Shown one piece after another: positions 29,998-37,266 of a stretch of DNA of 37,266 bases. The DNA is from Fragilaria crotonensis (Eukaryota; Bacillariophyta; Fragilariophyceae; Fragilariales; Fragilariaceae). Made by a program: the position numbers and the translations under genes. The notes under the pieces are model-generated. The model saw only the letters and a program-made list of their open reading frames with translations. It had not been told where the DNA came from and did no database searches. The stretch lies in contig JAKSYS010000621.1 of assembly GCA_022925895.1 (NCBI GenBank), positions 1 to 37,266 of the forward strand, given 5' to 3'. The stretch's first letter is position 1; each line of letters opens with the position of its first letter.

Positions 29998-32121
29998 TTA
30001 AAAGTCATCGTTGGGGTCGTCATCGGAGATGTGGATCGCATGTTGGCGGTAGTCTTCGTCGCCTGTGTTATCCTCTTCAGTTTCCACAACTCCACTAGGG
30101 GACTCGTCAACGGACGGATCGCCGATGTGGAGACTTCGCATGGTACGCGGAGTGCTGTTTGCGGGGGAGACCAATCGGGTACGAGCATTGGCGGCATTGA
30201 GGCGGGTGCGAAAGTGCGAATGTGAGTTGGCCACTTGTGTGCGTAATGCAGGATGGCGTTGGGCGAGGGATTCGGCCACAATATAGTCAACAAATCGATT
30301 ACACTCCGTCAGAGTGTGTCCCGACATTTGGCAACCGAGGCAGACGGCACTCGATTGTTGGTTGTGGGCAATCGCATTGACGATAAGATCGACCTCTTCC
30401 TCAGGCAAGTAGGAACCGTCCAATTCCGTGGCATTGTTTGTAGCCTCTAATCGACGAATGACGGCAGTTGGAGCAGGGCGGGGATGGGTCGTCGCAAGCC
30501 GCGATCCTGGGGCTTCGCGTCCGATCTCATCAGCATATTCCACAAACGTCGTCGCGATCTGTGGTAATGCTAATTTAAACGGGAGCGTACCGCCCTTTCC
30601 AGAGAACTTGTCGCGTTCCACAAGGCGTCGGAAGTCACTGCGCCATTCTGCAGAGAGATTACGGACAGCGAGGTCGAGCGCTTCGGATTCCGTGTACGTT
30701 CGTGTAGCGAGACGCTCACGGGCAATGAATTCTTGAAGACGTCGGAGATAGAGGCTGAAAGTCTCGGAGCGCCGATGGCGAGGTATCTCATTCGCTGTGG
30801 AATAGACGGAGTGAAGGATCGGGTGATGCATGCGTAGGATATTATAAATTGCATTGTATCCAGCATTGGCCGTCGATCCTTCTACGGCTTCAAGTTCGCG
30901 CGAGTTTGAAGGGAATGTCTCCGGCTTGATGAGGAGACTGTAGAGGAGATGTCCCATGAACGACTTCTGATCCCGGACAGATTGTGGTAGTGAATTCCAC
31001 CATGATCCGTAGACATTATCCTCCTCGATGGACTCGTATGGTGGACACCACACTCCCCACTGTAGACAAGTTGACACAAGAAATTTGTACCAGTGTACAA
31101 AGGAATCATTCTTACTCGCATCGAACTTTGGAATGGTAACTTTACGAAAATCTTTGTACTTGACTTCAGAGAACTGAAATTGGGACATGTAATCTTGAAA
31201 AGTTTCCGCTCCAAAACTTACTTCATCGCTATACGGATGCGAACGTGTGGGTGTACGCATAAGAGGTGTACGCTCTGCGGTGTGATCAAAAAGAAGACCA
31301 CGACGCGTCGATGTAGCGTTTCCACTAGTGCGACCATCGAGAGGTTCGTATTCGCGACCGCGAGAAGTAGCATCAGTAGATCCAGTCATGTTGGGGCGTC
31401 GCTCAAGATTAATCGGGTTTCCTCGAAATGTCGGAGCAGCCGGATGTGGCATACTAGATGCTGAATCTTGGTAGTCAGCAGTACTTGTACCGGGGACTGG
31501 GCCGGGTGCAGTACTACGGAAAATCGACGTTTCCGGTGGCGATACCAAATCTATGATTGGATCCTCGATTCCGGGGGCAGATGTGGAATCATCCATCGTA
31601 GTACGGATCGGTTGTTGGAACACCGGGGAGATACCAGGTAGCTCGGAGACTTGATCAAGGAGTTCGGCCTCGGATACATTTGATGGTGGGCCGGTACGAA
31701 CGGGCACAGATGGTGTTGATGCTTGCGATGAAGTAGGCAGAGGTTTGTCTGGCGACTTGAAACGGATCAACAGTGGAATCTGAAGCGCCACGATAGGGAG
31801 GCCACGATTTGCGATGGCTTGGGTCGCGAGTCGTTGTAGCCCAGCGGCACGCAAAGATATGACAGTCCCATCCGTTCGGACATCGAAAATTCCAAAATTT
31901 GCATTTTGGAACTCGTCGAGCATTGCGTCGTTGATCCACATCGTATCCTCAAGGATCTGGAGAATCGATTTGCGAATAGCTTCGCGGTAGTTATCGTAGA
32001 GGGTAGATGTCACTAAATCATAGATTTCAGATAGCGGGACCTCTGCGGAAGGGCTGTCTTCTATGTCGAGATTGACGAGAAAACAGTCATTGAGCTGCAA
32101 AACCTCCCCGGCGCTTCCCAT
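29998..32121 (-). CDS. copia-2 Gag
   Basis: This is a 707-residue intact frame from ATG 32121. The N-terminal 115 residues are a folded-looking domain, followed by a Pro/Ser/Thr-rich linker (about 120-330), the capsid-like helical region (about 330-540, with FSLYLRRLQEFIARERL), and a CCHC zinc knuckle CLGCQMSGHTLTEC at 594-607 (CX2CX4HX4C) for RNA binding. It ends in an acidic tail. Its stop, TAA at 29998-30000, is in the same frame as the protease. This Gag shares no evident sequence with that of copia-1, so the two elements belong to separate lineages. Confidence 0.9.
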   Translation of the reverse strand: MGSAGEVLQLNDCFLVNLDIEDSPSAEVPLSEIYDLVTSTLYDNYREAIRKSILQILEDTMWINDAMLDEFQNANFGIFDVRTDGTVISLRAAGLQRLATQAIANRGLPIVALQIPLLIRFKSPDKPLPTSSQASTPSVPVRTGPPSNVSEAELLDQVSELPGISPVFQQPIRTTMDDSTSAPGIEDPIIDLVSPPETSIFRSTAPGPVPGTSTADYQDSASSMPHPAAPTFRGNPINLERRPNMTGSTDATSRGREYEPLDGRTSGNATSTRRGLLFDHTAERTPLMRTPTRSHPYSDEVSFGAETFQDYMSQFQFSEVKYKDFRKVTIPKFDASKNDSFVHWYKFLVSTCLQWGVWCPPYESIEEDNVYGSWWNSLPQSVRDQKSFMGHLLYSLLIKPETFPSNSRELEAVEGSTANAGYNAIYNILRMHHPILHSVYSTANEIPRHRRSETFSLYLRRLQEFIARERLATRTYTESEALDLAVRNLSAEWRSDFRRLVERDKFSGKGGTLPFKLALPQIATTFVEYADEIGREAPGSRLATTHPRPAPTAVIRRLEATNNATELDGSYLPEEEVDLIVNAIAHNQQSSAVCLGCQMSGHTLTECNRFVDYIVAESLAQRHPALRTQVANSHSHFRTRLNAANARTRLVSPANSTPRTMRSLHIGDPSVDESPSGVVETEEDNTGDEDYRQHAIHISDDDPNDDF

Positions 32122-32352
32122 TTTTCGCGTAAAAATCCGATAGAGCTTTTCCAGCCGCTTTTGGTTTTTATGTCGAGGTTCGGTCAGGGTCTCGGCGTAG
32201 ACTTCTGTATGAGTTCCGCCGTATGTTCCGCAAGCGTAGCAAACGTATCACGTAAGAACACGGACTATGACCTCCGAAGTCGAGAAAACGTGTCGTTCGG
32301 GACTGAAGTTATTCGTCCACACGTTCTGTATCTAGCAATATCCCTAACCTTA

Positions 32353-32374
32353 GCAGAGATTTGGGCTCATAACC
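32353..32374 (-). promoter_or_regulatory. copia-2 primer binding site (Met tRNA anticodon-arm complement)
   Basis: Directly inside the 5' LTR the minus strand reads GGTTATGAGCCCAAATC. Its complement is a tRNA middle: D-arm side AGAG, then TTGGG-CTCATAA-CC with anticodon CAT. A 5' half of a Met tRNA is the likely primer, as in Drosophila copia. The exact tRNA was not verified. Confidence 0.65.
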
Positions 32375-32824
32375 TGAGAATCCAAACCGTGATCAGCCGT
32401 CGGTTGTGCCGCGCTCGCTGGGGAGCGGTGTTATGCACAGGACGACGGCGAGGAGGGCGCGTTGTGAATGATGGGAGAAGCGTTCGTTCTTGAGGAGGCC
32501 AACGATGCACAGCGAGCCAGATGAGTTCGATAACGATGCGTTGTACGGTTTGGAAGCGGAGAAGCAAAGGGTATTCCTACCTCGTTACCCTTACGATCCT
32601 CAGAGACCGGCAAGAGTGCGATTGAGATGTAGAATAGTCGATGCTAATAAAGTTGTGAGCGGAGTCCGAGAGGTACTCCGCTGGTTAAACTATAATAGTA
32701 GTATGCATGCGTGAATTGTACGTGAGTCACAGGAAGGGAATAAGTGTGACTCGACCACGTACGGAGATGGATAAAGGTAGACTGTACGGATAGGCAGCGG
32801 TACAGTAGTCGATGTGCACGAACA
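32375..32824 (-). repeat. copia-2 5' LTR
   Basis: This 450-bp copy is 447/450 identical by eye to 25157-25606 and is flanked on its outer side by ACCCA. Confidence 0.95.
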
Positions 32825-32829
32825 ACCCA

Positions 32830-33344
32830 TTGTACGTTTTGTGCTTTTTACTTTGTAATTCGAAAGTACAAAGTACAAAAAGCTGTGTAGAACCCCCCGT
32901 AGGGTTTGCATGTTTGTTAAATCGTTCATTTTCAATTGAAAAAACTAAAATTGAGTGGGCTCTGGAATCCTCGTGGCGTCATCTATTCATACATTCGTAC
33001 AGTGGATTTTCATTCGGCATCGATGCTCTAGCGTGCGTCTCTTGGGATTCCGTGGCGCACCCATGGTCGTCTACTGACATCCTACGTGATTTTTGTACCA
33101 TATCACTGAATGCCACCAAATGCCACTTTTAGTGGAGTGATATGCCACTTTTAAGCTAAATGTGGCATAGGTTGGCATATGCCACTTTTTAGGCGGCCTG
33201 CCCTAAAGGGACACGATAAAACTTCTGTGCTTACGGTATGAATTGGGTACGGTACGCGAGTCACCGTACGACTGATCATGATGGGGGACTGATCGCAATG
33301 TATTATCCTTTTATATTGTAATCTTGTTTTCCTACCGTCTTTCA
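32830..33344. other. Intergenic with two foldback clusters
   Basis: No gene is supported. GCTTTTTACTTTGTA (32843-32857) pairs with 32867-32883 apart from a two-base bulge. A nest of inverted TATGCCAC/GTGGCATA and ATATCACT/AGTGATAT arms occupies 33100-33185. The gypsy-like gag begins abruptly after this region. Confidence 0.5.
33100..33185. repeat. Nested inverted repeats with TGCCAC motif
   Basis: ATATCACT (33100-33107) pairs with AGTGATAT (33136-33143). TATGCCAC at 33141-33148 and 33178-33185 both can pair with GTGGCATA at 33162-33169. TGCCAC followed by T-runs occurs repeatedly. This could be a foldback element or a cruciform-prone control region. Confidence 0.65.
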
Positions 33345-34050
33345 ATTACCCGCGATAAGGATGCCTGGACTTATGTCAGGCCGGCACAGAAACATCGTGA
33401 CGGTCGTGCCGCATTTCAGAATTTGTTTACCCATTTTCTTGGGCTCAACAATGTGGACAATATGGTGACTTTTGCGGAGGACAAACTCAAATCGACGGTG
33501 TACCACGGCGAACAATGCCGTTGGGATTTCGAAAGGTATGTTAACGTGCACAAGCAACAACACTCTGTGTTGGAAGGTCTTGTTGAACATGGATATGCAG
33601 GGATAGACCCCCGATCCAAGGTTCGATATTAGCTCGACGGTATGAAAACCGTCAAGTTTGATGCCGTAAAGACTCGGGTCGTGTCCGAGGAACGCCTACG
33701 CAACGATTTTGATTTGTGTCACGTTGTACCAGGACTACATTCAACGAACATTACAGTCAAAGACTGCCGCAAACACGGTCAACATCACCGAGTTGAAAAC
33801 TTGAAAGCGCAAGTTTGATCAGGTCGAGGACAGGTACTACACAAACGAAGAGTATTCTGCCCTGACCCCAGATCAGAAGAAGGAACTTGCATCGAAGCGC
33901 ACAAAGCGTGGCCACAAACCTGGTGAAAAGGACAGCAAGGTGGTCAACAGCAAGGCAAAGTTGAAAACTACAAAGGACATCATCCACAATATCAAGAAAG
34001 TGGTCAATCATCAGGTTGCCCAGCTTGCTAGAGAGATGAGTACCTGGTAA
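33345..34050 (+). pseudogene. Gag remnant of the gypsy-type element, copia-1-like
   Basis: It begins abruptly at SITRDKDAWTYV, aligned to about the middle of copia-1 Gag. It shares GPNNVDN-like, EDKLKSTVY, KQQHS, EGLVEHGY and GIDPRSKVRY blocks, then DQKKELASKR and GHKPGEKDSK. Lesions: TAG at 33630-33632, a frame shift near 33715, TGA near 33804, and TAA at 34048-34050. No zinc knuckle is present. The protein is decayed but clearly homologous along its length to the Gag at 18751-19620. Confidence 0.75.
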
Positions 34051-34099
34051 GAAAAATGTCAGTTCTACCGACCAAAATGTCTTGATGACGCAGGAGTAG

Positions 34100-35089
34100 T
34101 TTAACGCTATCCTTGAGCGTCTTCCCCGCAACCCAAAGTCTGGCAAGCGTAAGGTCCGCGACTTTACACCCAAGAATTTGGATGCAGAAATCGTGGAAAT
34201 GTTCAGTCCAAAGACTACAATTAGCACAGTAGAGACTAAAGAAGATAGTGACAAAAGTTCCATCTACTTTGGTTTATTTTCTAGTGAGATATTGCCATCC
34301 AAAGATGGCCACGGCAGTAAAAAGAAAAAAGAAAATCACAAAACCACCAAAGTTGTGGGCAAAGTGATGGGAACAGGCAAACCCGGCATCATTTGCATTT
34401 TACTAGACACTGGAGCATCTGCAACAATTATACTTAAGGATGCAATTCGGGGCTTAACTGGACCGGTATACAAAACATCCCATACACAATGGAATAAATA
34501 CCCAATACGCAGTAAAGGATGCCAATATATATGCATTAAACCATGGTACTGTACACAAATGTCTACAGTACCGTGTATGAGATAATGTCGAATTTTGCGT
34601 TTAATGCAAATAGGGTATAGAGCCTACACAATGGCACACTATGGGTGGTCAGTTCGTAACTAAACTCCAACGAGAAATTAAACTCAAATAACCTGAGTTT
34701 AGTCTGTCAAAGATAGTTCAATGGGTGTGTCAGGAGGACACAAACACCCTTCGTAGAAACGCACAGTATGACATGATCATTGGTGCAGATTTACTATCAG
34801 AATTAGGTATCAAAATTAATTTCAATACAAAACGGATAGTATGGGAAGTCGTAGAAATTCCCATGAAAGAAAAACATGTAATATCCGATCTACAGAATGC
34901 TACGGCTATCTACTACCACAGTATCAAACCTACAATACTCAAGGAAGCAGAAGCAAGGCAAAAACGTATACTGGATGCAGACTCTAGTGCGTTAGATCTT
35001 GAAGACTATGCACACATGGAAATGCATCTAAGTAATGATCAAAAAGAACAACTCATACGTTCGTTACGGAAATATCCTAAGTTGTTTTG
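34100..35089 (+). pseudogene. Gypsy-type protease region and RT N-terminal linker
   Basis: The aspartic protease active site LLDTGAS (about 34402-34422) is canonical. After the foldback insertion the protease C-terminal part follows with YDMIIGADLLSELG (about 34765-34806). A charged linker leads to RSLRKYPKLF, where a TGA at 35087-35089 interrupts the run into the RT start (GGLGVLNVPP). A TAA near 34690 is another lesion. The function before decay was Gag-Pol processing. Confidence 0.75.
34484..34634. mobile_element. 133-bp foldback (MITE-like) insertion with 9-bp target duplication
   Basis: ACACAATGG occurs at 34484-34492 and again at 34626-34634. Between them 133 bp fold on themselves: GGTACTGTA pairs with TACAGTACC across a 10-base loop, GCATTAAAC with GTTTAATGC, and TACCC with GGGTA further out. 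Joining the flanks once across the duplicated ACACAATGG brings the protease codons (TQW, then TMGGQF) back into phase. That shows the segment is an insertion rather than original sequence. Confidence 0.75.
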
Positions 35090-35665
35090 AGGGGGACTGG
35101 GCGTACTTAATGTACCTCCCGCACAGCACCTTGAACTACGGCCCTTAAAAAAGATGAGAAGTTGTATCACGCTCATCCGTTTCCAATACCAAAGTGTTCA
35201 AGGAAACAACAAAGAAGGAAATAAAACGCCTATGTGACATAGGAGTATTAACGAAGTGCAATGACTCCAAATGGGCGGCACCAACGTCCAGTGATTACCA
35301 ACTGGGAGCGGTCATAATGCAAGATGACCGTCCGTTAGCTTTCTACAGCAGGAAACTTAACAGTGCTCAAAAATGTTATACAACTGGCAAGCAAGAACTG
35401 TTATCCATAGTAGGAACACTTGAGAAATTCAAATATATACTATTAGGTCAAAAACTGATAGTACATACTGATCACTAGAATCACCTATATCAGAAAATGT
35501 CCACCGATTGTATTCTACAATGGAGACTCCTAATTGAAGAGTTTGGACCTACCTTTCTACATATTAAAGGAGAGAAGAACGTCATTGCTGACACCTTATC
35601 ACAATTGGATGCAAACTTCAATGAGAAGTTGCCCACAGAGCCTACGAATGATAGTATGCTTATGT
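35090..35665 (+). pseudogene. RT start fused to RNase H, RT core deleted
   Basis: RT motif 0 (ETTKKEIKRLCDIGVL, then SKWAAPT) leads directly at about 35290 into RNase H (SDYQLGAVIMQDD, AFYSRKLNSAQK). The whole polymerase palm, including the expected YxDD box, is missing. The join is in frame, so the remaining ORF reads through it. RNase H is later broken by TAG at 35476-35478 (HTDH-stop-NHLYQKMS). The later part keeps HIKGEKNVIADTLS. Confidence 0.75.
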
Positions 35666-35669
35666 CTTC

Positions 35670-36826
35670 ATGACAAAGGCGGACATTAAGGAAACCAACT
35701 TTCCGTTAAGTCCAACACAAATCGCTAAATATCAGCGGTTAGAGAACAAACGAAGAAGTACAAAGACGAAGAGTCAGAACTTCAGTACCAAAACGATTGA
35801 GGGAGTTGAGGTCATTACATACCAAGGAAAAATATACATTCCTGTTCAACTTCAACAACGTGTAGTAGCCTGGTATCATGACTACCTACTAGCACACCCA
35901 GGCAAATCACGAACTGAAGCAACGATTTGTCAAACATGCACGTGGCCAAACTTTCGTAGTCACGTTGAGACATTCTGTAAGACATGTTGCACATGTCAAT
36001 CGTTTAAGAAACAACGGAGAAAGTATGGACACTTACCTCCTAAGGAAGCCGAAGAACTTCCTTGGTATCTGATTGGACCATACGTTGTATGTACTCCAAA
36101 GTCTACGCATACACTCCCTGCGTTAACTTTATTTGATCCCGTAACAGGATGGTTTGAAGTCATAGCAATACCAGATAAGAATGCACATACTGTCATGACA
36201 GCATTTAAAAATACGTGGTTAACAAGATACCCATGACCCCAATACATAGGGTATGATAACGGTTCCAAATTCAAAGCACAGTTTAAACAAATGTGCGAAA
36301 ATTATGGTATGAAAGAAAAACTGTCATCTAGTTACAATCCGCAATCCAACGGTATTGTTGAACAAGTTCATCAAGTACTTGGCAACGCACTTCGGACATT
36401 TGAACTCAAAAACAAGGAACTTGATACAAATGACTTGGGGACCATTCCTAAGTGCAGCTGCATGGGCGATACATAGTACAGTACATACTACGTTAGATGC
36501 TACACCTGGGCAATTAGTATTTGGACGCACTATGTTGTTGCCTATCCAATTAAAGACGGATTGGGCTAGGATACAACAACGTAAGCATGATATTATTAGT
36601 AATGCCAATAATAAAAAGGAAAATCGAAACGCATCAAACACGAGTACCGTGTTGGCGAAAAAGACCTATTGGAAAAACCAGGACTAATCTCCAAACTGTC
36701 TGCCCCATGTACGGGACCTTATCGGATTACTGAAACCTGTGCTAATGGTACAGTGTGCATTCAACGTGGTGTTGCTTGTCAATGAACGTGTCAACATACG
36801 TTGACTGACGCTATATAAATAATGCA
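35670..36826 (+). pseudogene. Gypsy-type integrase, disrupted
   Basis: The zinc-binding HHCC domain is present with an extra Leu (HDYLLAHPG) and CKTCCTCQ. The catalytic first Asp is missing because the expected linker is shortened to LPWYLIGP. The second Asp remains (IGYDNGS) and the Glu is in GIVEQVHQ. TGA at 36234-36236 separates RYP from PQYIG, and the frame shifts near 36435 into the MTWGPFLSAAAWAI segment, then the GQLVFGR motif. The Pol end is near 36826, before the purine tract of the LTR. Confidence 0.75.
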
Positions 36827-36836
36827 TATTGCACAA

Positions 36837-36849
36837 TTTGGGAAGCGAG
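36837..36849 (+). promoter_or_regulatory. Gypsy polypurine tract
   Basis: TTTGGGAAGCGAG lies immediately before the LTR start TGCGGTACAC, the expected position for the plus-strand primer. This ties the LTR to the gypsy-type Pol. Confidence 0.6.
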
Positions 36850-37257
36850 TGCGGTACACAGCACGTGCCCTTAGTGTAGAGCAATACAGTATACTATTAT
36901 TACTTGTATCCAGTGCTACAATACAATGGCCATGTATAGTACTTGGATATACCGGTAGACTAGTAATTGAACAGTACAGTGCAACAATACAACACTGATC
37001 CTGTACTACAGTACAACCGTACAACACTATGTGATATGTGATCATACAGTAGAATGAGAACTAGTTGACAACTCCTGGAGACTCAGTGAGTCTCCTAGAG
37101 AATAAAAAGAGAACAGTTCAATCCCATCAGGGATGGTGGGACTGCTCTCAATTGTTTTACCAACTAGTCTTATAACTTTTATAAAACTACAATTGTCACC
37201 CTTAAAACTAACTACAAATTACTCTAGTAAAAACTGATTACTTTGCGCGTAGGACAG
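36850..37257 (+). repeat. Gypsy 3' LTR
   Basis: About 407 bp beginning TGCGGTACAC and ending GTAGGACA(G). It matches the solo LTR at 20334-20723 in opposite orientation. It contains the perfect-arm hairpin GGAGACTCAGTGAGTCTCC (37077-37095) and a second imperfect hairpin around 37110-37150 (GAGAACAGT ... ACTGCTCTC), a probable R-region transcript-end structure. Confidence 0.8.
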
Positions 37258-37266
37258 TCTGAGCTT

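Larger units (their letters stand above)
25152..32829 (-). mobile_element. copia-2: full-length young Ty1/copia retrotransposon
   Basis: Two 450-bp LTRs (25157-25606, 32375-32824) have TG...CA ends and differ at three positions. The exact 5-bp duplication ACCCA lies at 25152-25156 and 32825-32829. Minus-strand content is a primer site, a Gag with zinc knuckle, a protease region, and a long Pol with integrase, PDZ-like segment, RT and RNase H. The LTR similarity means recent insertion, yet the middle of the coding region has two frameshifts and an in-frame stop separates gag from protease. Confidence 0.95.
33345..37257 (+). mobile_element. 5'-truncated Ty3/gypsy-type retrotransposon
   Basis: The plus-strand order is gag (truncated), aspartic protease, RT start, RNase H, integrase, then a 3' LTR. 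RNase H before integrase is the Ty3/gypsy order. The 5' LTR, leader and first half of gag are missing. The reading frames carry many stops, the RT core is deleted, and a 133-bp foldback sequence interrupts the protease. The element continues to the end of the window, with the LTR ending near 37256. Confidence 0.85.

Noticed and set aside
32353..32374. tRNA gene fragment
   Set aside because: It ends exactly at the LTR border and lacks the rest of a cloverleaf; a primer binding site explains it.

Overview
The window looks like nuclear DNA from a stramenopile alga, most probably a diatom. The reasons are Ty1/copia elements of the diatom type (one with a chromodomain-like insert, one with a PDZ-like insert before the reverse transcriptase), a Ty3/gypsy element with a typical diatom-style Pol, a Crypton-type tyrosine-recombinase element with a GCR1_C-like C-terminus, and a secreted lysine-cluster repeat protein that resembles silaffin precursors. 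The assignment is inference from protein families; no rRNA, tRNA or conserved housekeeping gene is present to fix the species.

The window is almost wholly a transposon graveyard. Left to right: (1) two inverted arrays of a 21-bp repeat (361-626); (2) a pogo/Tc1-mariner-like DDE transposase split by a frameshift (1168-3938); (3) a degenerate 174-182-bp tandem repeat (4826-5330); (4) a Crypton-type recombinase pseudogene with at least four lesions (5745-7755); (5) a GC-rich 5.9-kb tyrosine-recombinase retrotransposon bounded by split direct repeats A1 ... B1-A2-B2 (7962-13892); (6) copia-1, minus strand, 165-bp LTRs (14314-21360), with a nested solo gypsy LTR in its leader; (7) a short gene island with a small hypothetical ORF (21515-21868, minus) and the secreted repeat gene (22473-23264, plus), followed by a gene-poor AT-rich stretch; (8) copia-2, minus strand, 450-bp LTRs that differ at three positions and a perfect ACCCA target duplication (25152-32829); (9) a 5'-truncated gypsy element (33345 to the window end) with an internal deletion of the reverse transcriptase core, a nested 133-bp foldback insertion and a 3' LTR.

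The only convincing host gene is the secreted repeat protein. It has a signal peptide, three RXL motifs and eleven 17-residue repeats in which lysines fall every third residue (KxxKxxKxxK), surrounded by Ser/Thr/Asp/Glu. That combination is reminiscent of diatom silica-associated proteins and is the main candidate for new host biology.

The mobile elements give the main structural finding: the YR retroelement preserves the complete split-direct-repeat architecture of PAT/Ngaro-like elements, and the same trinucleotide ACC sits at its left end, at the internal B1/A2 junction and at its right end, which identifies the likely recombination core. Other points of interest are a Gag shared by copia-type and gypsy-type elements, primer binding sites matching tRNA anticodon arms, and a nonsense codon exactly at the catalytic HxxR arginine of the Crypton recombinase. 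Alignments quoted here were made by eye, and no database search was run.
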